From NCBI GenBank assembly GCA_964519665.1, contig CAZFIV010000013.1, positions 52,180 to 116,179 of the forward strand: a DNA stretch of 64,000 bases, written 5' to 3'. How positions within the stretch are numbered: position 1 is the stretch's first letter; every line of letters starts with the position of its first letter. The notes under the pieces were generated by a model. The model made no database searches. It was not told the origin of the DNA and saw nothing but the letters and a program-made list of their open reading frames with translations. Shown piece by piece: positions 9,283 to 18,136 of the stretch. This DNA is from JANQQN01 sp964519665 (GTDB lineage Bacteria; Myxococcota; Kuafuiibacteriia; Kuafuiibacteriales; Kuafuiibacteriaceae). The position numbers and the translations under genes are program-made.

Positions 9283-9798
9283 ATGAAACGTCTCGCGACT
9301 GCGGCCGTATTGGCCGTTGCAACCCTCGTCGGCGTTGAAGAAGCCCACGCGCACAACCGCGCGCAGGGCGTCGGCCTCGGGGTGGCGGCCGGCGTGAACC
9401 TGGCTGACGCCGACAACATCGACCTCGATACCAGCTTTTCCTGGGGCTTTTTCGTTGATATCCCGCTGATCGAAACCTTTTACATCACGCCCGCCGCCAC
9501 GCTTTACCAAATCGACAATGGCGATGGCGAGTCTCAGTCGATCACTGACATCGACCTCAACTTCAAGTTTATCGTACCCGTCGGCGCTCTGTCGTTCGGC
9601 ATCGGGGGCACTTTCGGTTTGACCACGGGCCTCGGCGACTATCAGCCGCATTACGGCGGGCTCGGGTACGTCGGCTTCAACATCGTCTCGAACCTCGACC
9701 TGTTCGCGATGGTTCAGTACAAACGGCTCACCACCAACAACGACCTGCCGGACTACAACAACATCCACATCTACGGTGGGACGATGTTCCGGTTTTAG
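9283..9798 (+). CDS. Small outer-membrane beta-barrel protein
   Basis: 171 residues. The ATG at 9283 is preceded by a strong AAAGGAG site and yields a signal peptide ending in AHAHN (about residue 23). The frame is open far upstream, but that part overlaps the phosphatase and is Arg/Pro-rich shadow sequence. The mature protein alternates strands and turns (LNFKFIVPVGALSFGIGGTF) and ends in IYGGTMFRF, with the C-terminal Phe typical of Bam-assembled barrels. The size fits an eight-strand OmpA/OmpW-like barrel. No specific family can be named. Confidence 0.82.
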   Translation: MKRLATAAVLAVATLVGVEEAHAHNRAQGVGLGVAAGVNLADADNIDLDTSFSWGFFVDIPLIETFYITPAATLYQIDNGDGESQSITDIDLNFKFIVPVGALSFGIGGTFGLTTGLGDYQPHYGGLGYVGFNIVSNLDLFAMVQYKRLTTNNDLPDYNNIHIYGGTMFRF

Positions 9799-9853
9799 AC
9801 CGCCCCTCGGATTCAGAGACGTCAGCGAAGACAAGAGAATGTCTCGGCCCACG

Positions 9854-9893
9854 TGCGGTCCAAACGCCTCATGAACGAGGCGTTGTGACCGCA
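9854..9893. terminator. Strong two-part hairpin between the barrel gene and the response regulator
   Basis: Two nested perfect inverted repeats: TGCGGTC (9854-9860) with GACCGCA (9887-9893), and AACGCCTC (9863-9870) with GAGGCGTT (9877-9884), around a 6-nt loop. No U-tract follows on either strand, so it is not a textbook intrinsic terminator. It may stabilise the upstream mRNA end or be an RNA or operator element upstream of the regulator gene. Confidence 0.45.
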
Positions 9894-9968
9894 TAATGGA
9901 AAAATCCATGCCCAAAAGTACAGATTTAGCGCATATCGCCGCCATTCTCGTACACAATCCGGGATGAC

Positions 9969-11363
9969 GTGCTCAAGGTTCTGATCGCTGACGACGACAA
10001 GACGAATCTGTATCTGGTTCAGGTCTTCTGCCAAGACCTTGAAAACGTTGACCTTCGTTTTGCTGGCGACGGAAAAGAAGCGCTCGATATCCTCCGTTCG
10101 GAGGAGGTCGACGTTTTGGTCACCGACCTTCGGATGCCCGTGGTGTCGGGCGACGAGCTATTGACCACGGTCAAGCGGCTATTTCCCCACATCCCGGTGG
10201 TCATCATGACCAGCTTCGGGTCGGTCGAGGGCGCCGTCGACTACGTTCAGCGCGGTGCCGATGACTACCTGATGAAGCCGCTGAAAAAGGCGGTGTTTCT
10301 GCAACGCCTCGAACGGGTGATGACCCAGGTGATCCTCTCCAAGGAGGTGCAGCAGCAGAACGTCGGACCGCCGGCGACCACCCAGCTCCTCGGCACCAGC
10401 GATTCGATGCTCGCCCTGAAGCGCCAATTGCCCACCCTAGCGCAGACCGACGCTTCGGTCGTCATCTACGGCGAATCCGGAACCGGCAAGGAAGTCGTGG
10501 CCCACATCATCCACCAGATGTCTCCGCGGGCCGATCAGCCCTTCGTGACGGTCAACTGCGGGGCATTGCCGGAGAACCTGCTGGAGTCCGAGCTGTTCGG
10601 GTACAGACAGGGCGCGTTTACCGACGCGCGAGCTGATAACCCGGGCCTCGTCGATTCGGCCGACGGGGGGACCCTATTCCTCGACGAGATCGGCGAGATC
10701 TCATTGAGCGTCCAGGTCAAGCTCCTGCGCTTTTTGGAACTCAAAGAGTACAAGCCGGTGGGCTCACCGAAGTCCAGGATCGCCGACGTCCGGATCATCG
10801 CCGCGACCAACCGTGATCTTCGGCGCGCGGTCGAGGAAAAGAGTTTCCGGGAAGACCTCTACTACCGACTGAATGTCGTCCCCGTTCGCCTCTCCCCGCT
10901 GCGGGAACGGGGTAGCGATATCTCGCTTCTGGCTCGCAGCTTCCTGGCACGGTTCAACCAGCAGTTCGGAAAGTCGGTTCGCATCAGCACTGAAGGATAC
11001 CGCAAGCTTGAAAGCTATCCGTGGCCCGGCAACATTCGGGAGCTCGAAAACAAACTCGAGCAGCTCGTGGTCATGGCTCGGGACGGCGAACTGGGCCCCG
11101 ACGAGATCGACGTCGGCGACTCGAGCCTGGTGCATCACCCATCCGTGCCGCCGATGCCCACCAGCCGTTCGGTAGGGACTTTTCAAACTGAAAAGCAGGC
11201 TTTGCTCCGGCGCTTTGAGCGCGAGTACGTCACTGCGGTGCTCGAAGAGGAGCGAGGCCACGTCACCAATGCGGCCAAACGCGCCGGCTTGGACCGCAAG
11301 AACCTCTGGCAGTTGATGAAGCGACACAACCTACGGGCGGAGACCTTTAAGAAGCGCGCATAG
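9969..11363 (+). CDS. NtrC-family sigma-54 response regulator
   Basis: 464 residues. The receiver domain (1-120) has the acidic pocket DDD (8-10), phospho-acceptor D53 (VTDLRMP), a Thr (IMTSFG) and a Lys (YLMKPL). The sigma-54 AAA+ domain (about 140-370) has Walker A GESGTGKE, Walker B GTLFLDEIGE and the arginine-finger region. The sigma-54 contact loop reads GAFTDA instead of GAFTGA. A Fis-type helix-turn-helix ends the protein (VTNAAKRAGLDRKNLWQLMK). The start is a GTG, chosen because it gives the family N-terminus MLKVLIADDD. No histidine kinase is adjacent, so it is an orphan regulator here. cutA follows 20 bp downstream. Confidence 0.95.
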   Translation: MLKVLIADDDKTNLYLVQVFCQDLENVDLRFAGDGKEALDILRSEEVDVLVTDLRMPVVSGDELLTTVKRLFPHIPVVIMTSFGSVEGAVDYVQRGADDYLMKPLKKAVFLQRLERVMTQVILSKEVQQQNVGPPATTQLLGTSDSMLALKRQLPTLAQTDASVVIYGESGTGKEVVAHIIHQMSPRADQPFVTVNCGALPENLLESELFGYRQGAFTDARADNPGLVDSADGGTLFLDEIGEISLSVQVKLLRFLELKEYKPVGSPKSRIADVRIIAATNRDLRRAVEEKSFREDLYYRLNVVPVRLSPLRERGSDISLLARSFLARFNQQFGKSVRISTEGYRKLESYPWPGNIRELENKLEQLVVMARDGELGPDEIDVGDSSLVHHPSVPPMPTSRSVGTFQTEKQALLRRFEREYVTAVLEEERGHVTNAAKRAGLDRKNLWQLMKRHNLRAETFKKRA

Positions 11364-11383
11364 CATGGTTGGCTGAACCCGGT

Positions 11384-11734
11384 ATGGACTCAACCGAGAG
11401 CCGAGTGGTGTACGTAAATGTGCCCCCGGACGAAGCGCCCGATCTCGCCCGCGTTCTCATCGACCGCCGCGTCGCGGCGTGCGTGAACCTGGTCACGAGC
11501 GTTCGCTCCATCTACCGATGGCAGGGTCAAGTGCAGGACGACGCCGAAACGTTGATGATCATCAAAACGTCGGCCGACCGAATCGGGCCGCTCAAGGCGG
11601 CCATAGTCGAACTCCACAGCTACGACGTTCCCGAGTTCCTGGTGCTGCCGGTCGTCGCTGGCTACGACCCGTACGAAGCGTGGGTGCGCGAGCAAACCCG
11701 CCCCCTCGCCCCCAATCCGCCCGTCGGCGACTGA
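11384..11734 (+). CDS. cutA: Divalent-cation tolerance protein CutA1
   Basis: About 116 residues, the usual length for CutA1, a very stable PII-like trimer linked to copper and divalent-cation tolerance. Family signatures are VYVNVPPDEAPDLARVLID, RVAACVNLV, the SIYRWQG core and the ending EFLVLPVVAGYDPYEAWV. The ATG at 11384 is preferred to an upstream TTG at 11369. It ends 7 bp before the REC-PilZ gene, suggesting one operon with the preceding sigma-54 regulator. Confidence 0.93.
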   Translation: MDSTESRVVYVNVPPDEAPDLARVLIDRRVAACVNLVTSVRSIYRWQGQVQDDAETLMIIKTSADRIGPLKAAIVELHSYDVPEFLVLPVVAGYDPYEAWVREQTRPLAPNPPVGD

Positions 11735-11741
11735 CGCGGAA

Positions 11742-12992
11742 ATGAAGCGTCTGTTGGTCGCGGCGGATGACCGCGAATTCGCTACGTCGCTGGCCACCGA
11801 CCTGGAGGCCAGCGCGACTTCGAACCCCGGACGCTGGGAGGTCGCGAAAGCGCGAACCGGGCTCGAGGCGTTCCTCCTGCTCGATCGCGGAGAGCTTCCC
11901 TTCGACGCGCTCGTCGTCGACCTCCCGCTTCCCGACCAAGGGGCTTTGGCCTTCATGAATCGGGTTCGGAGCATCGAAGCCGGCCGAGATTTGCCGACGT
12001 ATCTCCTGGTCGAGCACGACCTGCAGCGCCCCGACAGCGGCTTGTCCCGCCTGGCCGCCGAGGCGCCGGTCACCACCCAGCTGCTCAGCAAGCCGGTGGC
12101 GTTCGAAACCCTGCGCGGGCATCTCGACCGGCTGACCGCCCCCCTGCGGATCCTGCTCGCCGAAGGACAAGATGAGCTGCGCGCCCGATACACCCGCCTG
12201 CTCAAACGCGCGGGATACCAGGTCGAAGCGCTGGCGACGGGCCGCGAAGCGGTCGAACGTCAACCTCGCCTGCGACCGGCGGCGGTCGTGGCAAGTCTCC
12301 GGCTACCGGACGTGTCGGGTTATGAGGTTTTCGAGCAGATCCGAAGGGCAGCGGTCGAACCGACGAGCAAGGTGATCTTGTACGGCCCCTTCGCCGACCT
12401 TCCGACCGGAGCGCCCGGCGGCGCGGCCCGTAGTTCATCATCCCCTCGGCGACCCGACCTGTTCCTCCCGACGCCCTTTGACGATGCACTGCTCGTCGAC
12501 CGAGTCGACGGGCTTCTCGGCCGGCGCCGGATCCTTCGGCGAATGCCGGCGGCGGACCTCACCAGCGAAGCACCAACCCTCGAAACACCCGAACTCGACC
12601 CGTCCGCAGGTGTGGAGGCGAGGGAACGCTCGGAGCGACGTCGCCATCCCCGAGTTCCCTGCCGGATCCAAGTATGGGTTCAAGGGGAAGGTCGACAATT
12701 CAAGGGTGAAACATTCAATGTATCGCCGGGCGGGGTCTTCCTGTTCGTCGACCAGCTCGTTCCGGTCGGGACCAACCTCGAGCTCCTCCTCGATCTGCAC
12801 GATGGAGAACCGGCCGTCCGAGCGCAGGCGCAGGTCACCCGGGTCGCGCCGAACGGGCCGGGGTCGATCCCTCGCCAGGGGTCGCCGCAGCCGGAGACCG
12901 TGCGCCCGGGCATCGGGGCCAGGTTTCTGTTGATGGATCCAGGCGATATTGACCGACTGCGCAGCTACCTCGCCGGCTACGGCCGACGGTAG
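11742..12992 (+). CDS. Double-receiver PilZ protein
   Basis: 416 residues in three parts. The first receiver-like domain (1-130) keeps the acidic pair (AADD), the phosphorylatable Asp (VVDLPLPD) and the Lys (LLSKPV). The second (about 135-270) has lost the acceptor Asp: the position reads VVASLRLPD. After a short linker the PilZ domain (about 300-416) has both c-di-GMP motifs, RRRHPR (RxxxR) and NVSPGG ((D/N)xSxxG). It probably links phosphorylation and c-di-GMP to an output such as motility or polysaccharide; the partner is unknown. It directly follows cutA. Confidence 0.88.
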   Translation: MKRLLVAADDREFATSLATDLEASATSNPGRWEVAKARTGLEAFLLLDRGELPFDALVVDLPLPDQGALAFMNRVRSIEAGRDLPTYLLVEHDLQRPDSGLSRLAAEAPVTTQLLSKPVAFETLRGHLDRLTAPLRILLAEGQDELRARYTRLLKRAGYQVEALATGREAVERQPRLRPAAVVASLRLPDVSGYEVFEQIRRAAVEPTSKVILYGPFADLPTGAPGGAARSSSSPRRPDLFLPTPFDDALLVDRVDGLLGRRRILRRMPAADLTSEAPTLETPELDPSAGVEARERSERRRHPRVPCRIQVWVQGEGRQFKGETFNVSPGGVFLFVDQLVPVGTNLELLLDLHDGEPAVRAQAQVTRVAPNGPGSIPRQGSPQPETVRPGIGARFLLMDPGDIDRLRSYLAGYGRR

Positions 12993-13006
12993 GCTCTCAC
13001 CACGTC

Positions 13007-13819
13007 ATGACCCGTTCCGACCTACTGCTGCTGACCGTGCTGGGCATCGGCCTCGTCCGGTGTCCGTCGACGGCCGATGTCGACCTCGATGCGCCAGCGG
13101 AGGCCTCGCGGTCCGAGGGCAGCCCAACCGGTCTCGCCGGACCGGCAGCCGGTTGGACGATCCGCCGCGGCCCCATGGCCGTCGCCAACCACCCTGCCGG
13201 CGGGCGTCTGTTCGTGTTCTCGGGCCAGGCCAGCCTCGACCGTTCTCTGCCCGGGGTCGTCGAAGACGCGGCGGGGCGAGGTCCGGCTTTCGGACTCCTC
13301 AGCGGCTACTTCGCGCCCCGGTTGCTGGCGGACAACACCACCACCGCCGCCGATCTTCAGGTCGTCGGCGATGACCTGCGAGTGGAAATGCGCGGATTGA
13401 GTCTTCGGGCTTTGGCCCCCCGCGAAGGCCGGTTGCCGCTGGTGCTCCGTGGCGGGGGGACCCTCGCTTTTGCCGCCGACCGCACGGAGATTCAGGGATT
13501 GTTCAACCGGCGGCCGTCCTTCGCGCTGGTGGTGAGCGCGGGGGCCCCACCGAGCTATCGGGGCTTTCGCGCCGACACGCTCCTGATTCGCACCCGGACC
13601 GAGCAACGGTACGTGCTGGAGACCGACTGCGATCGACTGTTGCTCGTTCACCCCCTGCCGCGTGGCTCTACCAGCGTGTTCTTGCTGCATGTCGGACCGC
13701 GACCACCGCCCGTGAACCCGGTATTCATGCCCGCGGAGCCGATTCCGCCCGAGATCCTCACCGAGCAGAGCCGCTGTGCGTCAACGGCGACCAGCACCCT
13801 GACCATCGCGATGCCTTGA
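13007..13819 (+). CDS. Exported protein of unknown function
   Basis: 270 residues. A hydrophobic N-terminus (LLLLTVLGIGL) precedes a Cys (LVRC); the lipobox is weak because Arg is at -1. The mature part is beta-rich, with no recognisable enzyme motif and a Pro-rich end (PPPVNPVFMPAEPIPP). It begins 14 bp after the REC-PilZ gene, and its stop overlaps a possible TTG start of kbl, so it may be translated in the same operon. I do not recognise the family. Confidence 0.65.
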   Translation: MTRSDLLLLTVLGIGLVRCPSTADVDLDAPAEASRSEGSPTGLAGPAAGWTIRRGPMAVANHPAGGRLFVFSGQASLDRSLPGVVEDAAGRGPAFGLLSGYFAPRLLADNTTTAADLQVVGDDLRVEMRGLSLRALAPREGRLPLVLRGGGTLAFAADRTEIQGLFNRRPSFALVVSAGAPPSYRGFRADTLLIRTRTEQRYVLETDCDRLLLVHPLPRGSTSVFLLHVGPRPPPVNPVFMPAEPIPPEILTEQSRCASTATSTLTIAMP

Positions 13820-13851
13820 CGGACTCGTCCAGCAGCCGGGATTCTTCGGCA

Positions 13852-15042
13852 ATGTTCGACGCGTTTGCCGAAATTTTTCGAACCGAGCTCGACGGTATCG
13901 AGGCCGCCGGCCTGACCAAACGGGAGCGGCTGATCTCCACCCCCCAGGGCGCGGCCATCCGCACCGAGCCGGGCGGCGAAGTCATCAACTTCTGCGCGAA
14001 TAACTATCTCGGGTTGTCCAGCCACCCCGAAGTCGTCGCCGCGGCTCACAAGACCCTCGACGAGTTCGGCTTCGGCATGTCTTCCGTTCGCTTCATCTGC
14101 GGCACTCAGACCATTCACGACGAGCTCGAGAAAGCGATCACGCGCTTCTTGGGGCAGGAAGACACGATTCTCTACCCCAGCGGCTTCGACGCCAACGGAG
14201 GCCTCTTCGAGACCGTCCTGACCGCCGAGGACGCGGTCATCTCCGACCAACTCAATCACGCGTCGATCATCGACGGCATCCGACTGTGCAAGGCCGAACG
14301 ACACCGGTATCCGAACGGCGACATGAACGGCCTCGAGGACGCCCTCAAGGCCAGTCAAAACAAACGCATGCGCCTGATCGCGACCGACGGCGTCTTTTCG
14401 ATGGACGGCTGCTACGCCAAGCTCGACGAGATCTGCGACCTCGCCGACAAGTACAACGCAATGGTGATGATGGACGAGTGCCACGCCACCGGGTTCGTCG
14501 GTCGCACCGGCCGCGGCACCCACGAGAAGTACGACGTCATGGGCCGAGTCGACATCATCACGGGCACCCTCGGCAAGGCCCTCGGAGGCGCGTCCGGAGG
14601 CTTCACGTCGGCGCGAAAGCCGATCGTCGAGCTCCTGCGTCAACGCTCGCGACCATACCTGTTTTCCAACACGATCGCGCCCCCCATCGTCGGCGCCTCC
14701 CTCGCGGTGCTGGCGATGCTCGAGTCCACCACCGAGCGCCGAGACCGCCTGGAGCGAAACACGGTCCGCTTCCGCGAGGGGATGGTCAAGCTCGGCTACA
14801 ACATCCCCGCGGGCGATCACCCGATCACCCCGGTGATGCTCGGCGACGCTCGCCTCGCCGCCACCATCGCCGATGACCTGCTGGCCGAAGGCATCTACGT
14901 CATCGGCTTTTCGTATCCGGTGGTTCCGAAGGGCCAGGCCCGCATCCGCGTCCAGCTGTCGGCAGCCCACGAGGCCGAGCACATCGACCGCGCCCTCGCC
15001 GCCTTCGAAAAGGTCGGACGCGCCCACGGCGTCATCGGTTAG
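13852..15042 (+). CDS. kbl: Glycine C-acetyltransferase (2-amino-3-ketobutyrate CoA ligase)
   Basis: About 396 residues, the normal length for Kbl, a PLP enzyme of the alpha-oxoamine synthase family that cleaves 2-amino-3-ketobutyrate with CoA to glycine and acetyl-CoA in threonine catabolism. Family signatures are INFCANNYLGLSSHPEV, FGMSSVRFICGTQ, NHASIIDGIRLCKA, the PLP-lysine segment GTLGKALGGASGG and RQRSRPYLFSN. The Asp/His motif reads MDECHATGFVG. I use the ATG at 13852, which aligns with the family N-terminus; a TTG at 13816 overlapping the previous stop is an alternative. The usual partner, threonine dehydrogenase, is not in the window. Confidence 0.95.
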   Translation: MFDAFAEIFRTELDGIEAAGLTKRERLISTPQGAAIRTEPGGEVINFCANNYLGLSSHPEVVAAAHKTLDEFGFGMSSVRFICGTQTIHDELEKAITRFLGQEDTILYPSGFDANGGLFETVLTAEDAVISDQLNHASIIDGIRLCKAERHRYPNGDMNGLEDALKASQNKRMRLIATDGVFSMDGCYAKLDEICDLADKYNAMVMMDECHATGFVGRTGRGTHEKYDVMGRVDIITGTLGKALGGASGGFTSARKPIVELLRQRSRPYLFSNTIAPPIVGASLAVLAMLESTTERRDRLERNTVRFREGMVKLGYNIPAGDHPITPVMLGDARLAATIADDLLAEGIYVIGFSYPVVPKGQARIRVQLSAAHEAEHIDRALAAFEKVGRAHGVIG

Positions 15043-15079
15043 TTCGATTCATCCGTCGCCGCGAAGTCTAACTGCGAAG

Positions 15080-15088
15080 TGTTATAAT
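15080..15088 (+). promoter_or_regulatory. Extended -10 promoter candidate
   Basis: TGTTATAAT is a perfect extended -10 motif (TG-N-TATAAT). It lies about 50 bp upstream of the peptidoglycan-binding protease-like gene, in the 93-bp gap after kbl. No good -35 box is visible at 16-18 bp, which is common for extended -10 promoters. Confidence 0.4.
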
Positions 15089-15135
15089 CGTCCTCATCAC
15101 CCGCGCTCCATCATTCTGCCGTAGGCTCGGCCGCG

Positions 15136-18117
15136 GTGGTCGACCCAATGAGTGCGCGCCGCTTTCGGCGCGACCTGGCCAGCGGGGGAGGATACTTCGA
15201 TACTCGAAGCGTCTCTCGCGAGATGACGGACGCCTTGCAGCGGCTCGGCATCTCCCGAACCGACCTCGCGGATGTTGCCGGTGCAGATCAGGTCATCCGT
15301 GGCCGGGCCGAGTTCGGGGCCCTGTTTCGCCTCCTCGACGGACAGGAAGGCGGCCGGCGAGGCGAGCTTCAGCTGCGGACAGAAGCCGGCGACCTGACCG
15401 AAGCCGGCCGGATCTACGAGCAGCTGAGGACAGCTATCGACGCTCAACGGGAACGGATGGCTCAGGAGGGCGCCCGCCGATTCCGGGACGATCCGGTGCT
15501 CCAACGGATCGCCGCTGGTCGGGGTGCCCTGGGCCTCGGCGACCGGGGCGAAGCGGTGCGAAGGGTGCAGCAGGCCCTGAAGGATCTCGGGTACGGCCTC
15601 CTGGTGACCGGCCGCTTCGACGACGCCACGGAGGCGGTGGTCGAGCGCTTTCAACGTGAGCATGGCCTGGCGGTCGACGGATGGTTGGGCCCCGAAACGC
15701 TGGGGGCCCTGACCGCCGTCTCGGGCCCCCCGGGGCAGGCCCGCACCCGCCGCGCCGATTACGACGCGCTCTTCGAGGACCGCCGTCTCGACGTCACGAT
15801 CGCCATCGGACACACCGACGGGCAGTCGGCGGCGGCCACGCAGGAGGCCATGGTCGTCCGTCTGGAGGCCGCGGGCTTTGCTCGGGTCACGGAGGCCGAC
15901 CGAAGCCGGCTGGGGCTCGACGGCGAGCGCTTCGATCCTCACGCCGAGTACTTCGTCCGATCGTTTCGCGACCCCGATTCCGGCGAGACGGTCGACACGG
16001 TCGTTCGCCTGATCTCCGCCCACGATGACCCTGTCGTCGCCCGGGCCTCTTTCGAGCAAGCTCTCGCCCAGGACGAAGTCGTCATGTACTTCGGAGACAC
16101 CGCGGGCGGGCGAGGCCCTGACTTCGATGGTCCATCGTCCGACGCCGGCGACTTTGTGATGAATCCGTCGGCGCCGGGTCCCGGGGTCGGCGTTGACCGA
16201 CGGCCGAATGGGTTCGCGACGCTTCAACGACCAGAGTATCAGCTTCTCATGATCGACAGCGCCGAGGCGGAGGCGCTCCTGCCCGCGATCCGGGCGCCCG
16301 GCGTCCCTGGACGGACCCACGATCGAACCGATGCGATCCTGACCACCGCCGGAGCGGTGGCGGCTGCCCATCCCGACCACGCCGTCCGCTTTCTGGAGGG
16401 CTTCGAGGGCCGAGAATCCAACAACGTCATGCTGGCCGCTCAAGATCGCATCGATATGGACGCGAGGGCCGAGGCTGGCCTCCCGGCGCGGGAGGTGTCG
16501 CGCTACTACGACAGCGGATTCCTGTCGAACCGAGCCCGGGTCTCGACGCCGGACCGCAAAGCGCGCCCCTCCGAAGGGGCGCCGACCGAGGGCGACCTAC
16601 CGAACCACCAGGATGCTCGACTCGCCGCCCTGCCGGCCCGGGTTCAAGAAGAGCTGGATCGCCGAGTTCAGTCCGCCCCCACCGCGACCGTCGCCGCAGC
16701 CTACCGGCAGCTCGCCGGCGGTCCGGGCTTCGCTCGGCTTCCCTCGAGGACCCAGCTCCGGGCGCTGCAAGCTCTGGATCGTGCACCATCCGATGTCGCT
16801 TATCGGGCGGACCTGATCGCGATCGTCGAGAGCGACGGGTTCGCGAGTTTGTCGCCGGCCGACCAAGACCGGGCGCTCACCGAACTGTCGGCTCACGCCC
16901 ACGATGCCGAGGTCCGAGCGGCCCTTCGATCGCTGGTCACCTCCGCCGACCCGGCGGTGCGCACGGATCTCCTCCGGGTGTTGTCGGCTCCCCGTTTTGC
17001 TCGCGTCCGGCGGAGCGAACGGGCCCTCGTGTGGGAGGCCCTGGCCGCTCGGGCCGATGCGCCCGAGGGTCGACGGGCGATCGCACAGATGGCGTCCTCC
17101 GATCGCTCGTCGGTGCGCGACGATCTGTTTACGCTTTTGGTCGACGAACGCTTTCGCGCTCTTCCGGAGACCGTCCAGACCGAAGCGTTGCTGGCCACCG
17201 CGGCCCACGGGCGCGCCCGAAAGCGGCGCACGGTTCGACAGTTGGTGCAAACCGTTGGCTTTTCTCAGCTGGACGCGGACGAGCAGACCCAGCTCCTTCG
17301 CCTCGCGGGCGGCCATAGCGAACGACTGGCCAAGCCGGCGCAAAAGGCCCTGCGGCGGATCCTGGGACGCCACCGACGAGCCACCACCGCCGAGCAACTT
17401 CGAACGCTTTTCAGATCGGACTGGGCTCCCGCCCTCATCGCCCCAACCGCCGACGAGTTCGATCGAGCCGCTCTTTACACGCTGTCGAGAGAACGGACGA
17501 TCCCGAACTACGAGTTCAAGGCCGGCGGTCGGCAGGACGCCATTCAATATCGCCTCACCATCGAAGGACATACCATCGACATCTTCGTACCTGCACGCGG
17601 CAGCTCGTCGGCCGGCCGTCTGCACCGCGCGCGGGAAATCGCTCGCGCGATCGCCCGAATGCCACCGTACGCGCGTGGCCAGTTGAAGGTGGTCAATATG
17701 AATCCCGACCGCAATCCGGCCGACGAACGCTGGGAAGAAGCGTTCGACATGCCCGACCTCCGTTCGTTTGCCAGCGTCAACGCCGACGGCACGCTCAACC
17801 TCTATCCGGTCGACCGCCGTCGCCCGGTGATCGACTCGGCCGAGTTCGCGGCCTACCTCACCCACGAAGCCGGTCATATCCGTTCCCAGGCCGAGTGGGG
17901 TCGCGACGAGCACTCGAGCCGCTGGGCGGCTTGGCGCGACGCGATGGCGTCCGACCGAATATCTGTCTCCGCCTACGCGAAGCGGTCCATCCACGAGGAC
18001 TTTGCCGAGACGTATCTGCTGTATGAGGCGGTGCGAGGAACGCCTCAAGAGGCCGAGGTCCGCCGCCTGCTACCCGCCCGCTTTCGATTGATCGACCAGC
18101 TCGTAGGCCGCTCGTAA
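15136..18117 (+). CDS. Peptidoglycan-binding protein with HExxH metallopeptidase-like C-terminus
   Basis: 993 residues with no signal peptide. Residues 1-120 are helical and unknown. A PG_binding_1 domain lies at about 129-195 (LGDRGEAVRRVQQALKDLGY, FDDATEAVVERFQ). A mixed region with TxxD-like and beta parts (200-470) follows, then a long array of short helical repeats (about 490-770) resembling HEAT/armadillo units. The C-terminus (about 780-993) has a zinc-peptidase signature, THEAGH with H910, E911 and H914, and 40-44 residues later EDFAET (E954 or E958), a plausible third ligand. This arrangement resembles anthrax-lethal-factor-like (ATLF) gluzincins. It could be an effector or toxin delivered by a secretion system, or a cell-wall enzyme; neither is proven. 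The GTG at 15136 or the ATG at 15148 may start it. Confidence 0.8.
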   Translation: MVDPMSARRFRRDLASGGGYFDTRSVSREMTDALQRLGISRTDLADVAGADQVIRGRAEFGALFRLLDGQEGGRRGELQLRTEAGDLTEAGRIYEQLRTAIDAQRERMAQEGARRFRDDPVLQRIAAGRGALGLGDRGEAVRRVQQALKDLGYGLLVTGRFDDATEAVVERFQREHGLAVDGWLGPETLGALTAVSGPPGQARTRRADYDALFEDRRLDVTIAIGHTDGQSAAATQEAMVVRLEAAGFARVTEADRSRLGLDGERFDPHAEYFVRSFRDPDSGETVDTVVRLISAHDDPVVARASFEQALAQDEVVMYFGDTAGGRGPDFDGPSSDAGDFVMNPSAPGPGVGVDRRPNGFATLQRPEYQLLMIDSAEAEALLPAIRAPGVPGRTHDRTDAILTTAGAVAAAHPDHAVRFLEGFEGRESNNVMLAAQDRIDMDARAEAGLPAREVSRYYDSGFLSNRARVSTPDRKARPSEGAPTEGDLPNHQDARLAALPARVQEELDRRVQSAPTATVAAAYRQLAGGPGFARLPSRTQLRALQALDRAPSDVAYRADLIAIVESDGFASLSPADQDRALTELSAHAHDAEVRAALRSLVTSADPAVRTDLLRVLSAPRFARVRRSERALVWEALAARADAPEGRRAIAQMASSDRSSVRDDLFTLLVDERFRALPETVQTEALLATAAHGRARKRRTVRQLVQTVGFSQLDADEQTQLLRLAGGHSERLAKPAQKALRRILGRHRRATTAEQLRTLFRSDWAPALIAPTADEFDRAALYTLSRERTIPNYEFKAGGRQDAIQYRLTIEGHTIDIFVPARGSSSAGRLHRAREIARAIARMPPYARGQLKVVNMNPDRNPADERWEEAFDMPDLRSFASVNADGTLNLYPVDRRRPVIDSAEFAAYLTHEAGHIRSQAEWGRDEHSSRWAAWRDAMASDRISVSAYAKRSIHEDFAETYLLYEAVRGTPQEAEVRRLLPARFRLIDQLVGRS

Positions 18118-18136
18118 CGGGCTCTGACCGGCCCAG

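Noticed and set aside
13648..15027. Minus-strand frame opposite kbl
   Set aside because: kbl is a complete conserved enzyme; the reverse frame is an artefact of high GC.
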